Of a DNA stretch of 64,000 nucleotides, positions 35,824 through 43,758 are shown in pieces; the first letter of the stretch is position 1, and the number at the start of each line of letters is the position of its first letter. Source of the stretch: Bacillus sp. sid0103. GTDB lineage: Bacteria; Bacillota; Bacilli; Bacillales_B; DSM-18226. Location: the NCBI RefSeq assembly GCF_019219025.1, contig NZ_JAHUWN010000027.1:20393-84392 (forward strand), read 5' to 3'. Under the pieces are notes generated by a model. The model was given only the letters and a program-made list of their open reading frames with translations. It did not search any database and was not told where the DNA came from. Position numbers and translations under genes: made by a program.

Positions 35824-36168
35824 TTATTTTTTTAATTCATTCCATTGTTTATCAAAATTTGTAAAAGGATCTGACTCCTTGTTCACAGGCGGCTTTTTGT
35901 TCTTATTCCACTGTTTATAAACTAGAAATAGGATATAAGCTGCACCTACACCAATTAGAGCTGGGATATGGTGAATCGTTGCTGAAAGAACCATTAAGCC
36001 GATGATGATTAACCCAATTTTCCACCCTATCGATTCAGTCTTCAAAAACTGTTTATAAATTAAATAGAGAATCACTAGGCTTACAAGTAACGCAATCATC
36101 GGACCAATCATTTTTAGTAATACAAATGCCGCAATACCGCCCGCTAATAGCAAACCAAATTTTTTCAT
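35824..36168 (-). CDS. Lmo0954-family membrane protein (LiaI-like), copy 1
   Basis: A 114-residue protein with about four hydrophobic segments and a polar C-terminal tail (SDPFTNFDKQWNELKK). It resembles Listeria Lmo0954, which is paired with a PspA protein and controlled by envelope stress. It is likely the membrane anchor for the downstream PspA. The ATG has GAAGGAGG eight bases upstream. A paralogue lies at 61176. Confidence 0.88.
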   Translation of the reverse strand: MKKFGLLLAGGIAAFVLLKMIGPMIALLVSLVILYLIYKQFLKTESIGWKIGLIIIGLMVLSATIHHIPALIGVGAAYILFLVYKQWNKNKKPPVNKESDPFTNFDKQWNELKK

Positions 36169-36264
36169 GTTATGTTCCTCCTTCGTTTCACTCTTTTGTC
36201 TTTATCTTAATTCCATCTTACCTTTTTCCACTTCTTTTCATAATTGCGCTTTAGCTTGATTTTC

Positions 36265-36284
36265 TACTAAGTCCTAAGACGTAG
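36265..36284 (-). promoter_or_regulatory. Conserved box upstream of lmo0954-pspA copy 1 (candidate LiaR-type site)
   Basis: TACTAAGTCCTAAGACGTAG with partial dyad symmetry. A matching ACTCAGCCCTAAGACGTA stands at the same place upstream of copy 2 (61603). Conservation between the copies suggests a shared stress regulator; LiaR is inferred from the regulon of homologues. Confidence 0.45.
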
Positions 36285-36330
36285 ATGCAATGGGGCTGTA
36301 CCGCAAAGGATAATTGTAAAGATCAAAAAA

Positions 36331-36368
36331 GCTCACAATCTGTCTTGATCACCCAAGTGAGTGTGAGC
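36331..36368 (-). terminator. Orphan terminator on the minus strand
   Basis: GCTCACA and TGTGAGC with a 24-base loop and, on the minus strand, a T6 run after it. No minus-strand gene precedes it. Confidence 0.6.
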
Positions 36369-36539
36369 TTCCATTAATTTTTGAATAGATTTAGTACTAT
36401 AGTATCGACTTTCAAAAAGCAGAAAAGTCAACCTTCTCTTTCGGTATCTATCTGTTATAATTAAATTATTCCAATTCGTCCATATTATGGTGTAATGATG
36501 TAAATCCTTTTTTATATAATCCATTTCAGGAGGTTATCT

Positions 36540-37130
36540 ATGTATAAAATCAAGAATAAAGAAAAACTTTTCATTTACACAGGACCAGATGGTTCAGGAA
36601 GAAAAACAATTGCCAAAATGGTTGCGACAGCGTTTGATATGGAAACAGTTATCTCTTACACGACTCGTTCTCCTCGTCATTATGAAAAGAATGGGGAAGA
36701 CTACCATTTTATTAACGAGGAAACATTCAAAAAGATGGAAGAGAAACAAGAATTTCTTGAATGCGTCGAAATCGATGGAATCCATTATGGCATTCGCGAA
36801 GAGGACATTGTTAAAGCATTCGAATCCCACAACCTCGTCTACCTCACATTAAATCCTGAAGGAACCGAAAAATTAAAACAAATGTACGGTGATCGTGTCA
36901 TGCGCTTCTTCATCTATGCCGACCGCGATACGGTTATTGAGAGACAAAAGGAACGACAAGATAATGATCAAGACATTGCCCGCCACATGGCCCATTATGA
37001 TGAAACCATGAACTATAAAAACAGCTGTGAACATGCCTTTGAAAATTATGATTCTCCGCAGATTTCCTTTCAAATTAGTGAAGTCATTGAAGATTTTCTT
37101 GAAAGAGGTTTCATAGTTACCGACTATTAA
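36540..37130 (+). CDS. Guanylate kinase-like protein
   Basis: A 196-residue P-loop protein with guanylate kinase features: ISYTTRSPRHYEKNGEDYHF (the GMP-binding TTRxPR and DY pattern) and EFLECVEIDGIHYGI. The phosphate loop reads GPDGSGRKT, with Arg where Walker A has Lys and Lys one place later. It is probably a second, specialised member rather than the housekeeping gmk. Activity may be altered. The ATG follows a perfect AGGAGG. Monocistronic with a strong terminator. Confidence 0.85.
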   Translation: MYKIKNKEKLFIYTGPDGSGRKTIAKMVATAFDMETVISYTTRSPRHYEKNGEDYHFINEETFKKMEEKQEFLECVEIDGIHYGIREEDIVKAFESHNLVYLTLNPEGTEKLKQMYGDRVMRFFIYADRDTVIERQKERQDNDQDIARHMAHYDETMNYKNSCEHAFENYDSPQISFQISEVIEDFLERGFIVTDY

Positions 37131-37139
37131 ATAAAAAAA

Positions 37140-37170
37140 GGTGTCAGGCACGCGATTAGTGCCTGACACC
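37140..37170 (+). terminator. Terminator built from the GGTGTCAGGCAC repeat
   Basis: GGTGTCAGGCAC and GTGCCTGACACC form a perfect 12-base stem with a 7-base loop and T7 after it. The same core occurs at 42718, 44282 and 48162. Confidence 0.88.
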
Positions 37171-37179
37171 TTTTTTTAT

Positions 37180-37362
37180 GGCTATGTTAAAGCTTATTGT
37201 TGATTTTGGCACCCTGTTGATTGGAGCGGAAGGCGCGAAGACTCCTGCGGGAGGACGGGGCAGGGGAGACCCCGCAGGAGCGAAGCGACGAGGAGGCTCC
37301 CCGGACCGCCCCCGAACCGCACGCGCCTGGAGCGGAAATCAACAGGCAAGTTTAACAGAGCC
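37180..37362 (+). mobile_element. MITE-like GC-rich element, copy 1
   Basis: 183 bp, much richer in GC than its surroundings, bounded by GGCTATGTTAA and TTAACAGAGCC (11-base terminal inverted repeats, one mismatch). Inside are a second palindrome (GTTGATT/AATCAAC, GGCGCG/CGCGCC) and a CCTGCGGG/CCCCGCAGG hairpin. It has no real gene. Copy 2 is inverted at 41755. Confidence 0.75.
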
Positions 37363-37375
37363 ATTTTAATAACGA

Positions 37376-37855
37376 TTACTGACTTGTTAATTTTTCAAGT
37401 GTATTAAAAACTGCTTCATAATCTTCTTTCTTATCTGCTTTAAATGAGGTGTTTATGTAGGTTATCACGCCAGCTTTATCCACCACAAAGACTGAACGAA
37501 TCGCCGTCCCGCCTTTTTCGTTGAACACATAATAGCTTTTTACCGTTTGTTTAAACCAATCTGATAATAAGGGATATGGCAGCGTTCCCATACTTGCAGC
37601 AAAGACTCTATGGGAGTGGATATGATCCACACTAATCCCCAGTACTTCTGAATCTAATTGCTCAAATCGTTTGTAATCCTCTTTCCAAGAGGAAATTTCC
37701 TTAATTCAGCCGGGCGTAAAGTCCATTCCATAAAAGACAACGACTATATTTTTCTTCCCGCGATAATCAGACAAGGCAAAGGCAATTTTTTCCTTTGTCG
37801 TTGCCGTTAAAGAAAGGTCTGGAGTCAGGTCACCAACTTTCAGTGACTCTTCCAA
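37376..37855 (-). CDS. Peroxiredoxin with in-frame TGA at the catalytic Cys position; probable selenoprotein
   Basis: A thioredoxin-fold AhpC/TSA peroxiredoxin of 159 codons read from TTG 37855 (AGGAGG eight bases upstream) to the stop at 37376. TGA at 37706-37708 is codon 50, exactly where the peroxidatic Cys stands in the motif FTPGC(T)KE; here it reads DFTPG-TGA-IKE. Both sides are open and in frame, and downstream family segments are intact (GISVDHIHSHRVFA, AIRSVFVVD with the conserved Arg). A hairpin sits at bacterial SECIS distance. The protein has no Cys at all, so Sec would be the only redox residue. Odd points: Gly43 for the usual Pro, and Ile after the TGA. The alternative is a nonsense mutation. 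It probably reduces peroxides. Confidence 0.75.
37677..37693 (-). promoter_or_regulatory. Bacterial SECIS-like hairpin
   Basis: On the minus strand TCCTCT pairs perfectly with AGAGGA around loop TGGAA. Counting the T of TGA as 1, the loop GG falls at 23-24. In E. coli fdhF the important loop GG is at about 22-23, and 16-37 bases is the accepted bacterial range. Confidence 0.6.
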
Positions 37856-37872
37856 AAAATCTCCCTCCTCTA

Positions 37873-38019
37873 TTATTTATTATTATTGATAGTTGGGTCC
37901 TGAATTTGTACATGCTGTGGCCGTTCTGGATAGGAACCCTTTCCTGCATCGGGCCCGGTAAGATCATTTCTTTGGTCTAGAACTTTCCCAGTATATTCAA
38001 TTGGATTATTCTTTGGCAT
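37873..38019 (-). CDS. Small hypothetical protein
   Basis: A 48-residue hydrophilic protein, MPKNNPIEYTGKVLDQRNDL at its start, with a strong GGAGGTGA site before the ATG at 38019. It ends 17 bases before the TTG of the peroxiredoxin gene, so the two are co-transcribed. I do not recognise the family. The Asn/Pro/Gln-rich composition is reminiscent of small spore proteins (inference). Confidence 0.7.
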   Translation of the reverse strand: MPKNNPIEYTGKVLDQRNDLTGPDAGKGSYPERPQHVQIQDPTINNNK

Positions 38020-38062
38020 TGTCTCACCTCCCCCCAAATCCCACATTAACAAAATAAACTAT

Positions 38063-38197
38063 TTAGCTTTGCTTATTTGGAAATTTCAGTTTCCGTTCAG
38101 CTTCGCTCATATTTGGGTTGCTTCTGGGTTGACTTTTGTTTAATGCCCTCTTTAATTCAAAAGTAGCATCATCGCCTGTATTGGCTTTTTTATCCAT
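38063..38197 (-). CDS. Small hypothetical protein
   Basis: A 44-residue basic hydrophilic protein from the ATG at 38197, preceded by AGGAGGGAG. It contains DDATFELKRALNKSQ and ends KLKFPNKQS. First gene of the three-gene unit leading to the TGA-containing peroxiredoxin. Family not recognised; it may be sporulation-related by composition. Confidence 0.68.
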   Translation of the reverse strand: MDKKANTGDDATFELKRALNKSQPRSNPNMSEAERKLKFPNKQS

Positions 38198-38286
38198 GTT
38201 GCTCCCTCCTTTTGGTTTTATTATGAACCTAACTAAAAGGTTCATTCTTTCAACATCTGTGATCACGAAAAAGTTTTAAAAAAAAA

Positions 38287-38325
38287 GAACTCCAAAAAAC
38301 AAATTAACTTTGTTTCTCAGAGTTC
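38287..38325 (-). terminator. Terminator of the MFS gene
   Basis: Outer GAACTC/GAGTTC and inner AACAAA/TTTGTT stems, then T8 on the minus strand. It isolates the small-gene unit from the MFS gene. Confidence 0.75.
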
Positions 38326-38345
38326 ACTGATGTTATTTAGATTGT

Positions 38346-39782
38346 CTACTCCTGCAACTTAACGTTTACCTTCCTTTGGTGCTTCCCTTCGACTTCTGAC
38401 GCACGGTCTTTTTTGATAAAAAAGGAAAGTACGAGACCGAGCAATGACAGGAAGGAAACTACCATGAAAGCAATATTGGCTCCATACATATCCGGATGAG
38501 AAATCTCTGGTCGCTCCTGCGCATTTTCTGCTGTTGTCGTCATGACTGTGACAAGTATGGCAGTACCAACAGAGGCAGCGATCATTTTCATCGTATTATC
38601 GACAGCAGCTCCGTGAGGTATTAATTGTTTTGGTAACTGGTTCAATGCAGATGTTGCGACCGGCATCATCACCATCGAAAAACCAAACATTCTGACCCCG
38701 TATAAGACCGTAATATAGGTCATCGTAGTAGAAGGACCTAAATTAGTAAAAGCAAACGATGAAGCTGTCATAATAGATAAACCAATCATCACTAACCATC
38801 TCGCGCCGATTTTATCAAAGACTCTCCCAATAATGGGTGCCATCAATCCACTTATTAGAGCACCAGGTAAAAGGGCAATGCCTGCCTCTACTGCCGTAAA
38901 TTCCCTCATCCTCTGCATAAATAGAGGAATGATAGTCTCCGCCCCTATAAGACCCATAAAGCCGATCATACCAATGATTATTGCAAATGGGAAAATTGAA
39001 TACTTAAAAACACCCAATTCAAGCATGGGATGTTTCAGTTTTAATTGCCTAGTAATAAACAGGGCAAGTGCCACTCCACCAATCCCCAAACTAAGCAGCG
39101 TGGTGGTATTTGACCATCCATAATTTCCTGCACAAGTAAATCCGTACAGCAGACCGCCAAAACCTAGGGTCGATAAAATGATCGAAAAAACATCCATTTT
39201 TGGTTTTGATATCTCTGTTACATTTTTTAAAGCAATGAAAGCAACAAGAATATCGATAAGTGCAATTGGTAAAATGATAAAAAACAGTACTCTCCAAGAG
39301 TAATGTGATGTCACCCATCCCGACAAGGCTGGACCAATTGCTGGTGCAAAAGATATGACTAGACCGACCAACCCCATTGCAGCACCGCGTTTATTGATTG
39401 GAAAAATCATCAAAAATACTGTTGTCATTAATGGAAGCATAATTCCTGCGCCGCAAGACTGGATGATCCTGCCTAAAAGCAGTAACTCAAAATTAGAAGC
39501 AATCCCCCCTACAAGTGTACCAATAGCAAAAATACTCATTGCCGAGAGAAACAGCTGTCTTGTGGTAAACCGCTCTAATAGAAATGCACTAATCGGAATC
39601 ATGATCCCATTTACTAACATAAAGACCGTTGTCAGCCATTGCGCGCTGTTGGCGGTGATGTGCATTTCTTCCATAATTGGAGGTATCGCTGTGATCATTA
39701 ATGTTTGATTTAGAATAGCAATAAACGTCCCTGCAAGCAAAAGCACAATAATGGTCGAATGCTTATTCCCTGATATCGCCAT
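38346..39782 (-). CDS. DHA2-type MFS multidrug efflux transporter (EmrB-like)
   Basis: 478 residues from the ATG at 39782 (GGGGGATGG upstream); an ATG 15 bases earlier sits too near the ribosome site. About 14 hydrophobic segments fit the 14-helix DHA2 drug/proton antiporter family. Motifs are TTVFMLVNGIMIPISAFL, LGRIIQSCGAGIMLPL and GPALSGWV (antiporter motif C). It probably exports toxic hydrophobic compounds. Monocistronic. Confidence 0.92.
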   Translation of the reverse strand: MAISGNKHSTIIVLLLAGTFIAILNQTLMITAIPPIMEEMHITANSAQWLTTVFMLVNGIMIPISAFLLERFTTRQLFLSAMSIFAIGTLVGGIASNFELLLLGRIIQSCGAGIMLPLMTTVFLMIFPINKRGAAMGLVGLVISFAPAIGPALSGWVTSHYSWRVLFFIILPIALIDILVAFIALKNVTEISKPKMDVFSIILSTLGFGGLLYGFTCAGNYGWSNTTTLLSLGIGGVALALFITRQLKLKHPMLELGVFKYSIFPFAIIIGMIGFMGLIGAETIIPLFMQRMREFTAVEAGIALLPGALISGLMAPIIGRVFDKIGARWLVMIGLSIMTASSFAFTNLGPSTTMTYITVLYGVRMFGFSMVMMPVATSALNQLPKQLIPHGAAVDNTMKMIAASVGTAILVTVMTTTAENAQERPEISHPDMYGANIAFMVVSFLSLLGLVLSFFIKKDRASEVEGKHQRKVNVKLQE

Positions 39783-39952
39783 CAATCCATCCCCCATTCC
39801 CCTTCAATTTTCGTCATGATGGTGATTATCACCATGAGTCAAAGCTAAAAACGTACTTTTACAGATTACCTGATTTATCCATTAAGTGCTAATGAAATGC
39901 TTATCGTATTAGGTTAGTACCTCTTATCCATCTGGTTGTCGAAAACAAAAAA

Positions 39953-39987
39953 GGAGTCCCTTCCCCCACTAAAGAGGAAAGAACTCC
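39953..39987 (-). terminator. Terminator of the acyl-CoA ligase gene
   Basis: GGAGT/ACTCC and TTCC/GGAA stems with a T6 run on the minus strand. Confidence 0.7.
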
Positions 39988-40000
39988 AAATATAGGCTAG

Positions 40001-41593
40001 TTAATTGACTCTTTTCGGACCTGCCCAGTACATTTCTCTTAATCGAAATTTTTGCAATTTACCTGTAGCTGTTTTTGGTAAAGCCTCTACAAATTCAACT
40101 GATTTCGGTGCTTTAAAATGTGCAAGTTGTGAACGGCAGAACTGAATAATCTCCTCTTCGGTTACTTTTGCCTCAGGCTGTAAGACAATAATTGCCTTTG
40201 GAACCTCGCCCCACTTTTCATCAGGAATCGCAATCACAGCCGTTTCTAAGACAGCAGGATGCTTATAAAGTACTCCTTCCACTTCTGTGGAAGAAATATT
40301 TTCGCCCCCGGAAATGATCAAATCCTTCGCCCGGTCTCGTATTTCAATGAACCCATCGGGATGGGTAACAGCCAAATCACCCGTATGGAACCATCCATCC
40401 CTAATCGCCGCAGCTGTCGTAATGGGATCCTTGTAATATCCTGCCATCACAACGTTGCCCCTTGTTATGATTTCTCCTAGTTCCTCACCGTTCCAGGCTA
40501 CATCTTCCCCGTCCGGATGAATAACCTTTGTTTCACCATTAAAAGCAAGTTCAATTCCTTGTCGTGCCTTGATTGCTGCTTGTTCTTCGGCTGGTTTTGA
40601 GTCGAATTCTTTTTTCCACTCACAGTATAGTATAAACGGTGAGGTTTCCGTTAGCCCATAGACATGGATCATATTTAAGCCAAGGAGCTCTTGTGCTTTT
40701 TGAATCAAGGCAGCCGCTGGAGGTGCCCCAGCTGTTGCCATCCGAGGGTTCGTTTCAATCTTTATTTCATTGGCCTTTGGCTCATTGACCAGCATATTGA
40801 CAACGGTAGGCGCACCGCATAATAGTGTGATCTTCCTTTTTTCAAATAAATCAAGAATCAGCTGCGGGTCAACCTTTCTTAAACAGACATGAGTCCCACC
40901 TGTTGCGGTAAGTGCCCACACACCGCCCCAACCATTGGCATGAAACATTGGCAACGTATGAAGATAAACATCATCATGATTGACACCCAAGTGATACATG
41001 AAATTAGCTGCATTCAGATAATTCCCACGATGGGTAAGCATGACTCCCTTAGGTTTTGACGTTGTACCGCTTGTATAGTTTAAAGTCAGAAGTTGATTTT
41101 CATCGATATCTACTTCAGGTAGTGTAAACGTTTCCAAACTATGTTGCAAAAAATCTTCATAATCCACACCAGCTAACGCTGTTTCCTGTCCTGGGACTGA
41201 AACAGTAATAATTTGTTCGAGCGAAAGATTATCAATGATTTTTTCGATTGGGCCGCAAAATTCCTCATCGACAATTAACATTTTCGCATCACTATGGCGA
41301 ATGATATACTCCAAATCACCACTTGAAAGTCTGTAATTTAGTGGTACCATAACAGCACCAAGTTGGCAGATACCATAGAAGCACTCAAGCATATAATGCG
41401 TGTTGGGCAGCATGACTGCTACATGATCACTTTGGCCGATCCCTGCTTGGTGCAAGGCAGCAGAGAGCTGATCGACGCGCCTGCCAAATTCTTGATATGT
41501 AAATTCTTTGTCTCCATCGATGACGGCTATTTTATTGGGATAATACTTTACCGCCCTGCGTTTCCAGTCTAATGGGGTTAATGGGGAAAACAT
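40001..41593 (-). CDS. Long-chain (or medium-chain) fatty acid--CoA ligase, AMP-binding family
   Basis: A 530-residue adenylate-forming enzyme. Motifs in order: LNYTSGTTSKPKGVMLTHRG (P-loop-like A3), VYGLTETSP (A5), GWFHTGDLAV (A7), RDRAKDLIISGGENIS (A8) and LPKTATGKLQKFRLR (A10, catalytic Lys). It activates a fatty or aromatic acid for beta-oxidation or related use; chain length cannot be set. The ATG has AGAGGAG upstream. Monocistronic. Confidence 0.95.
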   Translation of the reverse strand: MFSPLTPLDWKRRAVKYYPNKIAVIDGDKEFTYQEFGRRVDQLSAALHQAGIGQSDHVAVMLPNTHYMLECFYGICQLGAVMVPLNYRLSSGDLEYIIRHSDAKMLIVDEEFCGPIEKIIDNLSLEQIITVSVPGQETALAGVDYEDFLQHSLETFTLPEVDIDENQLLTLNYTSGTTSKPKGVMLTHRGNYLNAANFMYHLGVNHDDVYLHTLPMFHANGWGGVWALTATGGTHVCLRKVDPQLILDLFEKRKITLLCGAPTVVNMLVNEPKANEIKIETNPRMATAGAPPAAALIQKAQELLGLNMIHVYGLTETSPFILYCEWKKEFDSKPAEEQAAIKARQGIELAFNGETKVIHPDGEDVAWNGEELGEIITRGNVVMAGYYKDPITTAAAIRDGWFHTGDLAVTHPDGFIEIRDRAKDLIISGGENISSTEVEGVLYKHPAVLETAVIAIPDEKWGEVPKAIIVLQPEAKVTEEEIIQFCRSQLAHFKAPKSVEFVEALPKTATGKLQKFRLREMYWAGPKRVN

Positions 41594-41754
41594 TTCACCA
41601 ACTCCTCTATTTTTAATGAGAGTGATGGATAATTTTTTCGCGTATTGTTCCCTTTGATGTTTACATCACAAGTCTATTCTTGTCCCAAAGTAGCAGTTTG
41701 TCAATCAATAAATTGATTTTTCTGAAAATGTTTATCGGATTAATTTTTAATAAA

Positions 41755-41938
41755 GGCCCTGTTAAACCTGCCTGTTGATTTCCGCTCCAGGCGCGTGCGG
41801 TTCGTGGGCGGTCCGGGGAGCCTCCACGTCGCTGCGCTCCTGCGGGGTCTCCTTTTGTCCGGTTCTCCCGTAGGAGTCTTCGCGCATGGAACGTAGATCA
41901 ACAGGGTGCCAAAATCAACAATAAGCTCTAACATAGCC
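41755..41938 (-). mobile_element. MITE-like GC-rich element, copy 2 (inverted)
   Basis: 184 bp, reverse orientation to the copy at 37180 and alike along its length. Bounded by GGCCCTGTTAA and CTAACATAGCC, matching the terminal repeats of copy 1. No target-site duplication is clear in the A/T-rich flanks. Confidence 0.75.
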
Positions 41939-41946
41939 TTAAAAAA

Positions 41947-41979
41947 AATCGAGCGGAGACATTAGTCCCACACTCGATT
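41947..41979 (-). terminator. Terminator of the DUF2187 gene
   Basis: AATCGAG pairs with CTCGATT, with T8 on the minus strand. Confidence 0.75.
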
Positions 41980-41982
41980 ATC

Positions 41983-42159
41983 CTACTTCTTAATTTTGTA
42001 ATTTTTATGGTTTACAATGGTTGTCAGTGGTTCATCTTTTTCTTTCGAGAAACCATATTGGACCATAACAGAATTTTCTCTAATCCCAGAAACGACACCT
42101 TCTAATTTCTTTCCATCCCGTTGAAAGGAAATTACATCGCCAATTTTTGCCGTTGCCAT
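41983..42159 (-). CDS. DUF2187 (YkvS-like) small protein
   Basis: A 58-residue protein, MATAKIGDVISFQRDGKKLE at its start, then GVVSGIRENSVMVQYGF, ending in Lys-rich residues. This is an SH3-like KOW-type small Bacillus family of unknown function. The ATG at 42159 has GAGGTGATGG upstream. Confidence 0.85.
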   Translation of the reverse strand: MATAKIGDVISFQRDGKKLEGVVSGIRENSVMVQYGFSKEKDEPLTTIVNHKNYKIKK

Positions 42160-42225
42160 TCCATCACCTCGACATTAGATTGTCCATAATTTTCCGGTAA
42201 AATACTTTAAATGAACAAGAAAAAA

Positions 42226-42245
42226 GCCTTTGTATAGGCAAAGGC
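42226..42245 (-). terminator. Terminator of the 42268-42549 gene
   Basis: GCCTTTG and CAAAGGC with a 6-base loop and T6 on the minus strand. Confidence 0.75.
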
Positions 42246-42267
42246 CTCGTAGGTTTTCCAAAAACAA

Positions 42268-42549
42268 CTATTGTGCAATTGTGCTCTTTACGATCATTTC
42301 GTTAATGGTATTCCTAAATCCCCAAATGATATCGGATAACATATCCAGTTCAATATCGATTTCTTTAATGTCCCAATAATTTTCATTTTTTCGATGGTAA
42401 GTAAATTTTCCACTTGGATACTTCATAATCGTAAGTGTTCCATTAGGCCTGACTGTGTTTAATGTAAGAAAGTTTTTCGTACCATCATGTTGAGCATATC
42501 TTTCAAAGTCATGAAGAAATCCAGATATTTCATTAATTCTTAATATCAT
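42268..42549 (-). CDS. Hypothetical protein
   Basis: 93 residues from the ATG at 42549 (AGGAG nine bases upstream). It is soluble and slightly acidic, with FLTLNTVRPNGTLTIMKY and YWDIKEIDIELDMLSDIIWGF. I do not recognise a family. It has its own terminator. Confidence 0.7.
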   Translation of the reverse strand: MILRINEISGFLHDFERYAQHDGTKNFLTLNTVRPNGTLTIMKYPSGKFTYHRKNENYWDIKEIDIELDMLSDIIWGFRNTINEMIVKSTIAQ

Positions 42550-42707
42550 CACTACTCACTCCTGATCTCTAATTCTTAAAAAGAATGCATGAAAAAGGTA
42601 CGGTGAGGAAGAGGGAAAAACTACATTTACTAATAAAGTTATTGTATTGATTATAGAAGGAAAAAAATGCTATTTCAACCAAAATGTTAAATATCCAACC
42701 ATCTTTT

Positions 42708-42726
42708 CCTGACAATTGGTGTCAGG
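42708..42726. repeat. GGTGTCAGG element, degenerate copy
   Basis: CCTGACA and TGTCAGG around five bases, in the gap before the HAD gene. It is a shortened relative of the terminators at 37140 and 44282, with no T-run. Confidence 0.45.
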
Positions 42727-42825
42727 CCCGCAATTTCTCCCTTCATCATAAATTTGGAATCACCTTTTCGTGGATTAATCTGATATAGTAGTCATTATGA
42801 TGGAATGGAAAGGAATATAAAGACT

Positions 42826-43647
42826 ATGAAATGTATTTCAATTGATTTAGACGGTACCTTATTAAACTCTCAACATGAAATTTCAGAGCAAAATGAGATT
42901 GTCCTAAATGAATTAAAGGATCAAGGTCACTGCCTTATTTTGAACACGGGCCGTGCTTACGCAGATGTCATTAAATTAAAAGCTGTTCAAAATATGGAGA
43001 TTCCGATATTTTGTATCAATGGTTCAGTATTATATTCAGAAACTAGAGAACTGATGTACGAAGCAACGGTGACCACTTCTATGTACAAAAATATATTTAC
43101 GATTTTAAAAGGATTGGGTGTTGGCATTTTGGTTTACACCAATTATGGTGGTTTTCCATCCACATTGCCGCCATTACATGGCAAAAGTAAACAAGAGCTT
43201 GACACCCTTTTTCAAGAATTTAACTATGATGACATTCTTGAAAAAGACAATCTAAAAATCTATAAACTTATTGCCTTGGTACACCCGGACGAATTAGAAA
43301 CGATTGAAGAGGTTAAAACAGCTTTAGCAGGAAAATTTGATATTTCAATGGCTTCCTCTTTTCCAAATAATGTGGAAATAACGTCAAGTGAAGCTCATAA
43401 AGGTAAAGCATTATTACGTTATCAACAAATGATGAATCTTACTTTTGATGAAATTATCGCTTTTGGTGACGGCGGTAATGATCTTGCCCAGTTTGAAGTG
43501 GCCACCACATCCGTCGCAATGGGAAATGCACCTGTCCATGTCCAACAAAAGGCCGATATCATCACTAAAACTAATGACGAAGATGGTTTTTCCTATGCAG
43601 TACGGGAGTTGTTACAGTTATTAAACACCAAAGAGAAGATACAATAA
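42826..43647 (+). CDS. HAD-superfamily Cof-type phosphatase
   Basis: 273 residues from the ATG at 42826; an in-frame ATG at 42805 is possible. Motif I is ISIDLDGTLLN, motif II ILNTGRAY and motif IV AFGDGGNDLAQF. The cap domain lies between residues ~85 and 190. It is a sugar-phosphate or cofactor phosphatase of the YxeH/Cof subgroup, different from the one at 18129. Monocistronic. Confidence 0.93.
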   Translation: MKCISIDLDGTLLNSQHEISEQNEIVLNELKDQGHCLILNTGRAYADVIKLKAVQNMEIPIFCINGSVLYSETRELMYEATVTTSMYKNIFTILKGLGVGILVYTNYGGFPSTLPPLHGKSKQELDTLFQEFNYDDILEKDNLKIYKLIALVHPDELETIEEVKTALAGKFDISMASSFPNNVEITSSEAHKGKALLRYQQMMNLTFDEIIAFGDGGNDLAQFEVATTSVAMGNAPVHVQQKADIITKTNDEDGFSYAVRELLQLLNTKEKIQ

Positions 43648-43758
43648 TAGAATGTAACTCCGCAAAATTTGTCGATTAATTTCAGATAGTCTAGAAGACT
43701 TGTGAAGTCATTTAAAATAGTGGAGAGCATACCCTTCTTACTAAAGGAGGGATTTTTT

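Larger units (their letters stand above)
36169..36539. other. Intergenic stretch with stress-promoter box and orphan terminator
   Basis: Holds the promoter side of the lmo0954-pspA pair (box at 36265-36284) and a minus-strand terminator at 36331-36368 that has no recognised gene upstream of it. AT-rich 36400-36535 has no convincing coding. Confidence 0.5.
41594..41982. other. Intergenic stretch holding a MITE-like element and a terminator
   Basis: Promoter region of the CoA ligase gene (AT-rich 41600-41740), then copy 2 of the GC-rich element, then the terminator of the DUF2187 gene. No real gene is present; open frames inside the element are composition artefacts. Confidence 0.7.

Noticed and set aside
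37178..37369. Open frame in the GC-rich element.
   Set aside because: It lies entirely in the MITE-like repeat, is Gly/Arg-rich by composition and has a counterpart in copy 2 only because the repeat is conserved.
37376..37630. Treating the peroxiredoxin as a simple 84-residue gene starting at 37630.
   Set aside because: It would lack the N-terminal half of the fold and the active site, and upstream sequence continues the family in frame through the TGA.
41740..41934. Open frame in the second GC-rich element.
   Set aside because: Same reason: translation of the repeat, not a gene.
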